Positions 24,473-33,177 of a DNA stretch of 64,000 nucleotides are shown piece by piece. Under the pieces are notes generated by a model, which was not told where the DNA came from, searched no databases, and saw only the letters and a list, made by a program, of their open reading frames with translations. The stretch comes from Catelliglobosispora koreensis DSM 44566. GTDB taxonomy: Bacteria; Actinomycetota; Actinomycetes; Mycobacteriales; Micromonosporaceae. The stretch is taken from NCBI RefSeq assembly GCF_000379685.1, contig NZ_KB903249.1:228795-292794 (forward strand), written 5' to 3'. The first letter of the stretch is position 1. Every line of letters starts with the position of its first letter. Position numbers and translations under genes: made by a program.

Positions 24473-24900
24473 CCGACGATCACTTCTGGATGCGCCGGGC
24501 GCTGGACTATTCGCACCTGTGCCCCCCTTCTCCTACCGCCTTCAGCGTCGGGGCGGTGATCGTGGCTGACGGTCAGGAGCTGGCTTACGGGTTCTCCCGT
24601 GAAGCCGACGACAAGGTGCACGCCGAGGAATCCGCGCTGTCGAAGCTGGGCGACGTGGATCTTTCGCACGCCGTGCTCTACTCCACTTTGGAACCGTGCT
24701 CACACCGCACCTCGCGGCCTAAACCGTGCGCTCAGCTGATCATCGAGGCGAAGATTCCGCGGGTGGTGTTCGCCTACCGGGAGCCTTCGCTTTTCGTGAC
24801 CGGTGAAGGAGCGGAAATGCTGACCGACTCTGGCGTCTCAGTCACTGAACTTCCAGAGTTCGCGGCGGACGTTATTGAGATAAACTCGCATCTATGGTGA
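24469..24900 (+). CDS. RibD N-terminal-like zinc deaminase
   Basis: 143-residue cytidine-deaminase-fold enzyme. Zinc site: HAEESAL (His plus catalytic Glu), with EPCSHR and KPC supplying the two Cys. Length and TLEPCSHRTSRPKPC match the deaminase half of RibD. Together with the reductase upstream it reconstitutes both RibD activities as two polypeptides. Last gene of the unit: the terminator stem begins at its stop codon. Confidence 0.83.
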   Translation: MTDDHFWMRRALDYSHLCPPSPTAFSVGAVIVADGQELAYGFSREADDKVHAEESALSKLGDVDLSHAVLYSTLEPCSHRTSRPKPCAQLIIEAKIPRVVFAYREPSLFVTGEGAEMLTDSGVSVTELPEFAADVIEINSHLW

Positions 24901-24926
24901 TGGGGGTCCATAGTGGACCCCCATCA
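24898..24926 (+). terminator. Strong terminator of the RNA-repair unit
   Basis: Perfect 13-base stem TGATGGGGGTCCA / TGGACCCCCATCA with a 3-base loop (TAG); the stem starts at the deaminase stop codon. Confidence 0.8.
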
Positions 24927-24970
24927 TGGGCTGCCCCCGGCCGCCACCGGATGGGCATGCTGTGTTCCTA

Positions 24971-25013
24971 GGGAGACCAGCCTGCGGAGACGCACCTTCG
25001 CCTCTGGTCTCCC
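24971..25013 (-). terminator. Terminator downstream of the EF-Tu gene
   Basis: Perfect 10-base inverted repeat GGGAGACCAG / CTGGTCTCCC with a 23-base loop, ending 6 bases beyond the tuf stop on the minus strand. It may work in both directions. Confidence 0.6.
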
Positions 25014-25018
25014 GTTGC

Positions 25019-26206
25019 TCATTCGAGCATCTCGGTCACCGTTCCCGCAGCCACCGTCCGGCCGCCCTCGCGCACCGCGAAGCCGAGCCCTTGATGCATG
25101 GCCACGGCCGCCCCTAGCTCGACGGTCAGTTCGGCGGTGTCACCCGGGTTGACCTTCGGCAGGTCACCGAGCCGCAGCGATCCCGGAACGTCGGTGGTCC
25201 GGAAGTAGAACTGCGGCCGGTACCGGTCGAAGAACGGCGACCGGCGCCCGCCTTCTTGCGCGGTCAGGGCGTAAAGCTGAGCACGGAACCGCCGATGTGG
25301 ACGGACCGTCCCGGGCGCGGCGATGACCTGGCCCCGGCGGACCTGGCCCCGCTTGATCCCACGGAGCAGAATCGCGGCGTTGTCGCCGGCCTGCGCCTGC
25401 TCCATCGCCTTGCCAAACGTCTCCAGCCCGGTGACCACCGTCGACAGCGTCTCGCCCAGGCCCACGATCTCGACCGTCTGGCCGAGCGTGAGCACCCCGC
25501 GCTCAATCGCTCCCGTGACCACGGTGCCGCGGCCCGAGATCGTGAGGACGTTCTCGACCGGCATCAGGAACGGAGAGTCTACGTCGCGATGCGGCACTGG
25601 AAGGTAGCGGTCCACCGCGTCCAGAAGGTCCACAATGGACTGCTCCCACACTGGGTCGCCCTCGAGCGCCTTGAGCGCCGAGACCCGGATCACCGGAACG
25701 TCCGCTCCGGGGAAGCCGTACTCGGTCAACAGCTCCCGCACCTCAAGCTCGACGAGGTCGAGGAGCTCGGGGTCGGCAGCCGTGTCGGCCTTGTTCATCG
25801 CGACGACCAGGTAGGGCACGCCCACGCGGCGGGCGAGCAGCACGTGCTCGCGCGTTTGCGGCATCGATCCGTCCATGGCGGACACCACGAGGATCGCCCC
25901 GTCGACCTGCGCCGCGCCGGTGATCATGTTCTTGATGTAGTCGGCGTGACCGGGCATGTCGACGTGCGCGTAGTGCCTGCTGTCCGTCTCGTACTCCACG
26001 TGCGCGATGTTGATGGTGATGCCGCGCTTGATCTCCTCCGGCGCCCGGTCGATGCCATCGAAGGCGACGAACTGGTTGACGGCCGGAAGGCGCTCCGCGA
26101 GCACCTTCGTGATCGCCGCGGTGAGCGTGGTCTTGCCGTGGTCGACGTGACCCATGGTCCCGATGTTCAGATGTGGCTTGGTACGCAAAAACTGGCTCTT
26201 AGCCAT
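25019..26206 (-). CDS. tuf: Divergent second elongation factor Tu (tuf3-like)
   Basis: 395 residues, normal EF-Tu length, from the ATG at 26206. GTPase motifs: [20 protein letters not shown] and NKAD. It delivers aminoacyl-tRNA to the ribosome. It stands alone, not in an rpsL-rpsG-fusA-tuf string, and differs from the usual actinobacterial sequence: Met for Cys in D-C-P-G-H, and Arg in [10 protein letters not shown] where E. coli has Gln124. Gln124Lys in E. coli EF-Tu gives kirromycin resistance, so this may be an elfamycin-tolerant or stress-specific copy, like Streptomyces tuf3. Residues equivalent to Y160, G257 and G275 are unchanged. Confidence 0.9.
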   Translation of the reverse strand: MAKSQFLRTKPHLNIGTMGHVDHGKTTLTAAITKVLAERLPAVNQFVAFDGIDRAPEEIKRGITINIAHVEYETDSRHYAHVDMPGHADYIKNMITGAAQVDGAILVVSAMDGSMPQTREHVLLARRVGVPYLVVAMNKADTAADPELLDLVELEVRELLTEYGFPGADVPVIRVSALKALEGDPVWEQSIVDLLDAVDRYLPVPHRDVDSPFLMPVENVLTISGRGTVVTGAIERGVLTLGQTVEIVGLGETLSTVVTGLETFGKAMEQAQAGDNAAILLRGIKRGQVRRGQVIAAPGTVRPHRRFRAQLYALTAQEGGRRSPFFDRYRPQFYFRTTDVPGSLRLGDLPKVNPGDTAELTVELGAAVAMHQGLGFAVREGGRTVAAGTVTEMLE

Positions 26207-26449
26207 GGTGAAGTCCTCAATTGCCGATGGAAGGGCAGAACTCATGCAACGACACCCAGCTCCCACGTTCTGCGGATAAGGGCGAACGGGAGCAGGGTCA
26301 GCTATCCAGCCGGGTCTGCGCAGGGCACACGGCGGCGGCACCGGGCAGGAAAACACCTGCTGGTGCGAGCAAGCCAGCCGTGAAGGACATGGCGTGCACC
26401 GTAAACAGGACGGGACGGCCCGCGCAACCGGATTTGGTAGCGTCACGCC
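26207..26449. other. Intergenic region between divergent tuf and a membrane-protein gene
   Basis: 243 bases with no convincing gene. It must hold the promoters of tuf (minus) and of the small membrane protein (plus). I could not identify clear -35/-10 pairs or a hairpin leader. Confidence 0.4.
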
Positions 26450-27115
26450 ATGCCAGCCCGTAACCCCTACGCGGCCCCACCACTGCCGCCGCGGACAAAG
26501 CCACCGGTTCACTGGCTGAAGGTGGTGCTGGTCACCGTTATCGCCAGCTGCTTCGCCTGCTTCGCTGGTCTGGCGGGCATCGCCTATTTGGGGACCATTG
26601 ACGACAGCGGGCCTTCGTCGGCTTACCCGCCGCCGCAGGCGCAGCGCTCGCCGCAGGTGTTTCTCGTCGTGCCGGCCACTTTGGGCGAACGAACGATCTT
26701 TTCCCATGGCGAGTTCAGCCAAGGGCGCGAAGACCTTCGCCGTGTCTTCGACCGCGAGCCGCGCTTTCACACAACCGCGGCGATGCTCGCGTCCTATGAC
26801 AAAGCCCCGGGCGGCCATCTGGTCGACATCGCGATGAGTCCCTACTGGCCCAAGGGGCATGAGTCACCGGCGACGGTGAGCCAGCTCCTCGGCCGCTATG
26901 CCGAGTTGCGCCCTGAAGCCAAGTGGCTGGCACAAGAGCCGGCATCGACGGGCACCTACGGCGGCGAAGCCAAATGCGGGCAGGTAGAGACAGCTGTGAT
27001 CTGTGCGTGGGGCGACTCCGAATCGCTCGGGATGGTCTTGTTCCAAAACTCCACTTTGGATCAAGCGCTGAAGGAGTTCCCGTTGATCCGCGAGCAGATC
27101 GAACGCAGGAGCTGA
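26450..27115 (+). CDS. Hypothetical single-pass membrane protein
   Basis: 221 residues. A Pro-rich N-terminus ([15 protein letters not shown]) is followed by one transmembrane segment at ~24-48 ([21 protein letters not shown]) and an extracytoplasmic ~170-residue domain. The outer domain has a Cys pair ([15 protein letters not shown]) that could form a disulfide. I recognise no family; the layout matches many actinomycete cell-surface proteins of unknown function. Ends 35 bases before the antiporter gene, so the two may be co-transcribed. Confidence 0.6.
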   Translation: MPARNPYAAPPLPPRTKPPVHWLKVVLVTVIASCFACFAGLAGIAYLGTIDDSGPSSAYPPPQAQRSPQVFLVVPATLGERTIFSHGEFSQGREDLRRVFDREPRFHTTAAMLASYDKAPGGHLVDIAMSPYWPKGHESPATVSQLLGRYAELRPEAKWLAQEPASTGTYGGEAKCGQVETAVICAWGDSESLGMVLFQNSTLDQALKEFPLIREQIERRS

Positions 27116-27150
27116 CGACTGGCGTGGCGTAGCGCCGCCCTGGTACAACC

Positions 27151-28209
27151 ATGACCATGTGGCGCATCGGGCAGCTGTTGGTCTTCATCCTGTTAGGACT
27201 CGGGCTGGCCCGGTTGCTATCCGTTGACGTGACGGCGGTTTCGCACTCGCCGTGGTACCAGTACGGAGCGTTCCTGCTGCTCGGGATCGGTCTCTACGGT
27301 GCGACCAACGGCATCGACCTGCGGCAAGCCAAGCAGGACAAGAAGATCATCGTGCTGGCCGTCACGGTCGGCGTCGTGCTCAAGGCGCTGATCATCGGCG
27401 GCTCGCTGGCGTTGTTCTGGGACGATCCGCTGTTTCTGATCCTCGGTGTCGCTGTCGCGCAAATCGATCCGCTATCGGTGGCGGCGCTGATGGGCGACGG
27501 ACGGCTCAGCACCCGTGCGCGGACCGTGCTGGCGGCTTGGTCGTCATTCGACGATCCGTTCACCGTCGTGTTGTCGATCTACGCCGCGGCGGTGGCCGTC
27601 AACACGTTCGGTCTCGGCAGCGGCGTGCCGACCGGAACCAGCCCGGCCCTGCTTTACGCGTGGGATCTCGCTGGCAACATAGCGCTGGCACTCGTAGCGT
27701 GGCTGATCTGGCGCCTAGAGGCCGTGCAGGATCGTGCTTGGCTGCAATACCTTCTGCTGCTGGCTTTCCTGGCGGTCAGTGTCGTGTTTGGACTGATGCT
27801 GGGCATCGCCATCATCGGGCTGTTCGCCCGGCCGCAAAAGCTGGAGCCGCTGATCCCGCGCATCACCACCGCTGCGATGTTTCTGGCCGCCATCGTGCTC
27901 GGGTTCCTGCTCATCGATGGCATCGAGTTTGGCAAGGGCATAGCCTTGGGCGCCATGGCTTATCTCGCTCAGGCGATCGTGGCCGTTCCGCTAGCGCGCA
28001 AGTTTCCCCCGCTTGACCGGTGGCATCTGGCTGCGGCACAGCAGAACGGCATCACGGCCATCATTTTGGCGCTGGCGCTGGAGATTCAGTTTGACGGCGT
28101 CGTCGCGGTCGTCGCGCCAGCCATCATTACCGCCAACGTGCTGCACTTCGTGGTGAACAAGGTGATCGACCTGAACGAGCGCAAGCTAGCTGGCGTCGCG
28201 GGGTCTTAA
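27151..28209 (+). CDS. Cation:proton antiporter (CPA1-like)
   Basis: 352-residue membrane protein with about ten hydrophobic segments. The acidic membrane motifs AQIDPLSVAAL and WSSFDDPFTVV match the TDP and xxND-type ion-binding positions of Na+/H+ antiporters. Probably exchanges Na+ or K+ for protons at the cytoplasmic membrane. Shorter than full NhaP (~400-500 residues), with no C-terminal regulatory domain. Start at 27151 or 27157 (both ATG). Overlaps the convergent gene by 24 bases. Confidence 0.75.
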   Translation: MTMWRIGQLLVFILLGLGLARLLSVDVTAVSHSPWYQYGAFLLLGIGLYGATNGIDLRQAKQDKKIIVLAVTVGVVLKALIIGGSLALFWDDPLFLILGVAVAQIDPLSVAALMGDGRLSTRARTVLAAWSSFDDPFTVVLSIYAAAVAVNTFGLGSGVPTGTSPALLYAWDLAGNIALALVAWLIWRLEAVQDRAWLQYLLLLAFLAVSVVFGLMLGIAIIGLFARPQKLEPLIPRITTAAMFLAAIVLGFLLIDGIEFGKGIALGAMAYLAQAIVAVPLARKFPPLDRWHLAAAQQNGITAIILALALEIQFDGVVAVVAPAIITANVLHFVVNKVIDLNERKLAGVAGS

Positions 28210-29253
28210 CTCGTGCACATTGGACCCGCCGCCTTCACCCGGTGTGTGATCGGGGTGCCGGCCACGGTTGCTCTTGTTGCACTTGGGGCACAGGCGGTAG
28301 AAGTCTTCGGCCTCGGTCATGCCGAGCCGCACGCGGATCGCGTTGGCTAGTTCCGACAGCTTCCAGTCGGTGGGGTCAACCCGTGTCTGGTTCAGGGTCA
28401 CGCCGACGAGGAAGCCCTCGGTGCTCAAGCCGTAGTAGTACGCCGCGCCCTGCTCCACGTCATAAACGATGCGCACCAGCGAGCCGGTGTGCAGTCCGGG
28501 GTAGGCGATGTCGTGGTGCTTGGTGATAAAACGCAGGTAGTGCCCCATCCGGATGTAGGTTTCGCGCCGGGCCGCCTTCGGTCCACGGGCGAATGAGGCC
28601 ACCTTGGGGTCGTCGAAAAGGTCAACGTAGAACTGGCATTCCGCGTTCTCATCGAACATCGCCAGGTAGTGCAAGTCTTCGACGGCGAGGGCGTTGCGGG
28701 CCAGCTCGATGATGGGCTGGCGCATGACGGTCGTCTCGTGATCGGCCGTCTCCTGCCACAGCGCGACGGCGAGCTTGTTGTGCTCGACGATGCGCACGGC
28801 ACTGATGTCGCGCGGCACCTTCATGTCAACTTCGGCTTCGGCCCGGCGACGCCTTTCCCGGACCAGGTAAAGCCCAGCGCCGATGAGCAGGAAGCCCAAA
28901 GTGGACGCCAAGGCGGTCAGGATCGAGGCGGTGCCATCGGGCCAGATCAGGCTGGTGAGATTGTCTTCGGCGAATACGGCGGCCAAACCCGCTGCGGCGA
29001 GCACGAAGCCGATCAGGATCGCGTAATAACCAATGATGCTCTGGACATACCAATCCTTGGCCCGCTGGCGCATCAGGAGCCCAAAGATCAGCATGACCCC
29101 GATCGTCCCGAGCAGGATCGCCGCCCGCCGCGGATCATAGGGCTCGCGCTTGACGAAGGCGATAGCGGCCTCAAACGGCAGGGGCAGCGCGAACATCGCG
29201 AACAGCAGTTTGGCGAATTCATTACGCTTCGACGGCAGGTCGGTCTCGGGCAT
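28186..29253 (-). CDS. Hypothetical four-pass membrane protein with zinc-ribbon tail
   Basis: 355 residues. Four hydrophobic segments lie within residues ~15-130 in two pairs, followed by a ~200-residue cytoplasmic domain and a short CPKCNKSNRG motif near the end that could bind zinc with nearby His. I do not recognise the family. No operon partner; it faces away from the Prim-Pol gene across a 62-base gap. Confidence 0.55.
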   Translation of the reverse strand: MPETDLPSKRNEFAKLLFAMFALPLPFEAAIAFVKREPYDPRRAAILLGTIGVMLIFGLLMRQRAKDWYVQSIIGYYAILIGFVLAAAGLAAVFAEDNLTSLIWPDGTASILTALASTLGFLLIGAGLYLVRERRRRAEAEVDMKVPRDISAVRIVEHNKLAVALWQETADHETTVMRQPIIELARNALAVEDLHYLAMFDENAECQFYVDLFDDPKVASFARGPKAARRETYIRMGHYLRFITKHHDIAYPGLHTGSLVRIVYDVEQGAAYYYGLSTEGFLVGVTLNQTRVDPTDWKLSELANAIRVRLGMTEAEDFYRLCPKCNKSNRGRHPDHTPGEGGGSNVHELRPRDAS

Positions 29254-29315
29254 GATGGCATCGTGCCATCGCTATCCGTCGTTCGCTACCCGCTTACGCC
29301 GTCCAAAGACGACGA

Positions 29316-30155
29316 TCAGACACCCAGTCCGGCACGAAGGCCTGAGGCGATGGTCCGGCGGATCTCCGTGTCACTCAAGCCGGCCTGACGGGCCGCCGTG
29401 GTCAGATCTGTCCAAATGCGACGCTCGTCTAGGTATCCCTGGGCGGCGAGCTTGCCGAGCGAATAGGCGGCCCGGTTGAGCGCGTCGTTGCGGCCGCCCG
29501 GCTGATATTGCCCCGCAACGACTTTGGGCACCGGGGCGTCGAGAATGCTGCGAACAGCCCGCTCGACGGCACGTTCGGCGTACGGTCCCGGATCGATGAT
29601 TTCCCGCGGTTCGCGCGGCGGCGGTGGCCGTAACAGTTCAAGTAGCGGGGCAGGGCACGGCGGGAGATAGCCGCGTGAGTAACGCGCCCAGTGATAGCGG
29701 CGGCCCGTGGGGTGCAACGACGGCGGCGCGATGATGGAACCGCCCGCGCCCCGCCAGTCGACCTGCGCCAGCATGCCCACCCGGTTGCCGAACCCGCTGG
29801 GCTGAAACCACAGGTGCCAGCCCGCCCCGGTGCGCACGACAGGTCCCGTGGGCAGATCGCCCAGCAGGTCGCGCAAGGCTTTGAGCCCGAGCGGACCGTC
29901 CACATCGCACACATCCATCACCTCGCCGGTCCGCAGGCCGATGTTGGCTTGCGGCCAGCGTTTCCACCAGCGGCGCACCTGTACCGGATCGCGGCTCGCC
30001 TCGTGCACGCCGTGGCGCAGGCGCGGATGTTTGCCCGGGTTATCGCAGTGCTCCGCTGAACAGGAGCAGCCGCCGTTGACCGGTGTGTGCAGTGGCATGA
30101 CGGCGATGCCGCGCCGGGCGTAGCCCAGAGCGGCATCCATCAGTGCCTCGCTCAC
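29316..30155 (-). CDS. Bifunctional primase/polymerase (Prim-Pol) domain protein
   Basis: 279 residues. The N-terminal AEP/Prim-Pol fold shows YARRGIAVMPLH, a Cys cluster (CSCSAEHCDNPGKHPR), the metal-binding DVCDVDG, VVRTGAGWHLWF and GSIIAPPSLHPTGRRY. A C-terminal helical part (GRNDALNRAAYSLGKLAAQG) resembles primase C-terminal domains. Such proteins are found in plasmids, prophages and actinomycete chromosomes; I see no neighbouring integrase or replication genes, so a mobile origin is not supported here. Could start at 30155 or at the internal Met at 30140. Confidence 0.78.
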   Translation of the reverse strand: MSEALMDAALGYARRGIAVMPLHTPVNGGCSCSAEHCDNPGKHPRLRHGVHEASRDPVQVRRWWKRWPQANIGLRTGEVMDVCDVDGPLGLKALRDLLGDLPTGPVVRTGAGWHLWFQPSGFGNRVGMLAQVDWRGAGGSIIAPPSLHPTGRRYHWARYSRGYLPPCPAPLLELLRPPPPREPREIIDPGPYAERAVERAVRSILDAPVPKVVAGQYQPGGRNDALNRAAYSLGKLAAQGYLDERRIWTDLTTAARQAGLSDTEIRRTIASGLRAGLGV

Positions 30156-30165
30156 GCGCTCAACG

Positions 30166-30711
30166 CTAGCCGGAAAAGTCCTCGGCGCGCAGACGGAAAA
30201 GGTAGTGCTTTGCCAGCGGGTGCCCGGGCTCGATGCGTGGGTGCTCGAAGTCAGCTTCTGGATCGCGGGTCATGCCGAGGCGGTGCATGACCGCCTGGGA
30301 GCGCAGGTTTTGCGGCACGACCATGGCCACGATTTCCGTTAGCCCGGTCGCGAAACCATGAGTGGCGCTGGCGCGGGCGGCTTCGGTCGCGTAGCCGTGA
30401 CCCCAGGCCGCGCGGGCCATGCGCCAGCCAATCTCGACGGCCGGGGCGAACGGCGCGTCAAACGGCACCCACTGGATTCCCGTGAACCCGATGAACTGCC
30501 CGGTCTCACGCACCTCCACCGCCCACAACCCGAAACCGTATTGCTCGAATCCGCTTTCGAACCGGTCGATCATCGCGTCGCTCTGCTCGCGGGTCAGCAG
30601 CGACGGAAAGTTAACCATGACTTCAGGATCGGCGTTGAGCGCCGCATAGGGCTCACGGTCGGTGTCTCGCCAGCGGCGCAGCAACAGCCTGGGGGTGGTG
30701 AGTTCAGTCAT
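30166..30711 (-). CDS. GNAT N-acetyltransferase (RimJ/RimL-like)
   Basis: 181 residues. Acetyl-CoA-binding fold: TPRLLLRRWRDTDREPYAAL at the N-terminus, WRMARAAWGHGYATEAARA (Q/RxxGxG/A-like motif in HGYATEA), and NLRSQAVMHRLGM near the end. Acetylates a protein N-terminus or small amine; substrate unknown. Translated with the lipoprotein upstream (overlap at 30708-30711). Confidence 0.85.
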   Translation of the reverse strand: MTELTTPRLLLRRWRDTDREPYAALNADPEVMVNFPSLLTREQSDAMIDRFESGFEQYGFGLWAVEVRETGQFIGFTGIQWVPFDAPFAPAVEIGWRMARAAWGHGYATEAARASATHGFATGLTEIVAMVVPQNLRSQAVMHRLGMTRDPEADFEHPRIEPGHPLAKHYLFRLRAEDFSG

Positions 30712-31904
30712 TGCCCCACTATGGCATGAATGGCTTGCAGCCCAGCCACCTCGGCACCGTCAAGCACCCGCTTGGCCGGGAAGTCAAGGCTGACCGCCCG
30801 CCCCGCTCTGGCGCTCCACAACTGCCCGCCGCGGGTGGCGGCTAGCCCATGTAACGGTCCTCCCGCGTCGAACGCGGATGCGGTGTCGGACAGGGTGTTG
30901 CCAGCGGCGACGTAGATCCGCCCGCCTGCCGTCGCGGCGGCGGACGCTTCGCCGGTCAGTGGTGCGAAAGTCTTGACCGACAACACATTGAGCGACTCCG
31001 GATTGATCCGGGCGACGGTTCCGTGCGCGGCACTGACCGCATAGAGCAGGCTGCTATCCGGTGCCAGGGCGAGGGTGTGCCCTTCCGGGGCCGACTCGCC
31101 AAATGGTTTGGGCAGATCGATGCAGACCGCCCAGCCGAAGTCCAGATGCAGGGCGTGAATGAAGGCGTGAACGTCGGGAGAACCCGGCCGCACGCCTAGC
31201 AATTCGCCCGTGTGCTGGTGTCCTTGCTGGTGCGTATAGAGCGTGAACAGGACGCCGTTGACCGGGTCGTAGACGGCTTTGCGGCCGCTGCCGCGCATCG
31301 TCTCCTCCGCGCCGGGCGGCACGGGCTGCTTGTCCTTGGTACTCAACGGGTGTACGGCACCGGTCGCGAGGTCGAGCACCCGCACGCGGTATAGCTCGGG
31401 CTGACGCGGCGGGATGTAGTCGAGCAGGTAAAGCCGCCCACCGTCGGGAGAGAACGCCTCGGGCTCGAAGTTGCCGGGCAGGCTGAAGTCTTTTCCGCTG
31501 CCAGCGATGCGGATCTTTGTCATCACGCGGCTGGCGGGGCGGTAGATGCCTTCGCCCGAGGGCCCTTCGACCAGAGCCACCTGATCGCTGCCGCTGACAG
31601 CACGTGGAGTCCAGGTGCCCGGCAGCGTGCGGCCCGCCGCCTGCCGCATCACGGGAAGGCTCCAGATGGCCAGCTGCTCGCCTTGAACCGCGGCGAGCCT
31701 GGTGAGCTCGGGGCCAACGGCGGCGGGAGCGGGCGGGACTTTCCACGCACCGGTCGCGGTGTCAAGTACCCCCAGGCCTTCTTTATGCAGCGCAAGGGCT
31801 AACACACCGTCCACTTTGGCCTGTGGCGGAGCCGTCTTGGCGTCGCACGCGGCAAGGACACCCGCGGCCGCCGACCACATGAGAAATTGCCTTCTACCCG
31901 TCAT
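30708..31904 (-). CDS. Tat-exported lipoprotein with beta-propeller-like repeats
   Basis: 398 residues. The N-terminus TGRRQFLMWSAAAGVLAAC contains a twin-arginine motif and a lipobox with Cys20. The remainder has repeated strand patterns (FSPDGGRLYLLDY; LALAPDSSLLYAVSAAHG; AATAGGRIYVAAGN) like YVTN/quinoprotein-type propellers. No catalytic residues recognised; function unknown. Overlaps the GNAT gene. Confidence 0.62.
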   Translation of the reverse strand: MTGRRQFLMWSAAAGVLAACDAKTAPPQAKVDGVLALALHKEGLGVLDTATGAWKVPPAPAAVGPELTRLAAVQGEQLAIWSLPVMRQAAGRTLPGTWTPRAVSGSDQVALVEGPSGEGIYRPASRVMTKIRIAGSGKDFSLPGNFEPEAFSPDGGRLYLLDYIPPRQPELYRVRVLDLATGAVHPLSTKDKQPVPPGAEETMRGSGRKAVYDPVNGVLFTLYTHQQGHQHTGELLGVRPGSPDVHAFIHALHLDFGWAVCIDLPKPFGESAPEGHTLALAPDSSLLYAVSAAHGTVARINPESLNVLSVKTFAPLTGEASAAATAGGRIYVAAGNTLSDTASAFDAGGPLHGLAATRGGQLWSARAGRAVSLDFPAKRVLDGAEVAGLQAIHAIVGQ

Positions 31905-31943
31905 GCCAGCGACGAGTCCTCAGGCGGGCACCGGGTTCCCCGT

Positions 31944-32447
31944 CTAGGACACTTTGGCGAGCCAGGAGCGATAGACCGACGCGAACGGCTCCAGGCCGCT
32001 GGTGATGGCCTCAGTCAGCCACTTAGCCGTGGAGGTCGCCTGAGCGACGATGTTCTCTGGGTAGCCGTAGCGGACGGTGTGTTCAGCGAACTCGTCTTCG
32101 TCCATGAGCCGGACCGTCCCGCTGGCCCGGTCCCGGATCACATCGAGATCTAGGTCGATCATCGTGACCTCGGTCGGGGCGGGCCACTGCGGTGGGGTCG
32201 TGACGTCGCAGTAGATTTCCGAGCGGCGGGGTTCACCGTTGAACCAGGCCGTCCACCAGGCATCGTGGGGAAACAGGCCAACGTGGCTGTAGGCCAGCTC
32301 GATCGGGGGTTCGCTGCCACGCTGCATGATTCCCCCGGCGGGCATGCCGGTCCAGATGCCGTGCTCATCCTCGCCGAGGTAGCGCATGGGGAGGTGCCAG
32401 TGCAGAGCGCCATCGAACTTGCGGTATACCACTTGGACCTCACGCAT
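31944..32447 (-). CDS. DUF402 family protein (nucleoside-phosphate phosphatase-like)
   Basis: 167 residues. Features of the DUF402/FomD/Ntdp barrel family: WWTAWFNGEPRRSEIYCDVTT and MIDLDLDVIRDR, with the DLDLD-type metal-binding acids and the following DEDEF. Characterised relatives hydrolyse nucleoside di/triphosphates or CDP-linked intermediates; the substrate here is unknown. Divergent from the carbonic anhydrase gene across 105 bases. Confidence 0.75.
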   Translation of the reverse strand: MREVQVVYRKFDGALHWHLPMRYLGEDEHGIWTGMPAGGIMQRGSEPPIELAYSHVGLFPHDAWWTAWFNGEPRRSEIYCDVTTPPQWPAPTEVTMIDLDLDVIRDRASGTVRLMDEDEFAEHTVRYGYPENIVAQATSTAKWLTEAITSGLEPFASVYRSWLAKVS

Positions 32448-32552
32448 ACCGGCACGCTAGCTCACGCGGGGCGGTGGGGCGGATGGGGCGTTCGTTTACC
32501 TGGCTGTAAGCGGCGCGGGTTAAGGTTGGGCGCAACTAGGTGGGGATGAGGC

Positions 32553-33176
32553 ATGACGCAAGCACACGACTGGCCCAGCAGCCCGGCCGCAGCATTGACG
32601 CTGCTGCTGGACGGGAACAAGCGATTCGTAGCGGGCGAGCGCCTGCACCCCAACCAGGACGCCGACTATCGCGCCTCCATAGCACCGGAGCAGAAGCCGT
32701 TCGCGGTGCTTTTCGGGTGCGCTGACTCCCGCCTGGCCGCCGAAATCATCTTTGACCGGGGTCTGGGTGACCTTTTCGTGGTACGAACCGCTGGTCACGT
32801 GGTCGGGGCGGAAATCCTGGGCAGCATCGAATACGCCATCTCGGTTCTGGACACGCCGCTGATCGCGGTGCTGGGGCACGACTCGTGTGGCGCGATTAAC
32901 GCCACGCTCGAGGCACTGGAGCCGGGCCATGCCCCGAGCGGCTACATTCGCGACATCGTCGAGCGGGTCATGCTCAGCGTGCTGGCCGTGCGCGACGAGG
33001 CGTTAGCCGATCCCGAGGTCGCCGTGATGGAGCACATTCGCTACACCACTGAGCTGCTCGTCGAGCGGTCCGCGCTCATCGCGGACCGTCTCGCCGAAGG
33101 CAGGGTTGGTGTGGTCGGGCTGTCCTATCGCCTCGCCGAAGGCAGCGTGCGCCGGATCTCCGGGCACGGCGTCTGA
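32553..33176 (+). CDS. Beta-class carbonic anhydrase
   Basis: 207 residues. Zinc ligands and catalytic dyad are visible: CADSR (Cys, Asp, Arg) and GHDSCGA (His, Cys). Interconverts CO2 and bicarbonate in the cytosol. The motif spacing and the FVVRTAGHVVG segment are typical. GGTGGGGATGAGG precedes the ATG. Monocistronic; the stop lies 2 bases from the convergent SRPBCC gene end. Confidence 0.92.
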   Translation: MTQAHDWPSSPAAALTLLLDGNKRFVAGERLHPNQDADYRASIAPEQKPFAVLFGCADSRLAAEIIFDRGLGDLFVVRTAGHVVGAEILGSIEYAISVLDTPLIAVLGHDSCGAINATLEALEPGHAPSGYIRDIVERVMLSVLAVRDEALADPEVAVMEHIRYTTELLVERSALIADRLAEGRVGVVGLSYRLAEGSVRRISGHGV

Positions 33177-33177
33177 C

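Noticed and set aside
26207-26860. N-terminal extension of the EF-Tu frame by 218 codons
   Set aside because: EF-Tu begins at the Met of [11 protein letters not shown]; the extension has no similarity and overlaps the divergent gene.
29316-30155. Prim-Pol gene as sign of a prophage or plasmid
   Set aside because: Neighbours are ordinary chromosomal genes, and no integrase, terminase, excisionase or att repeat is visible.
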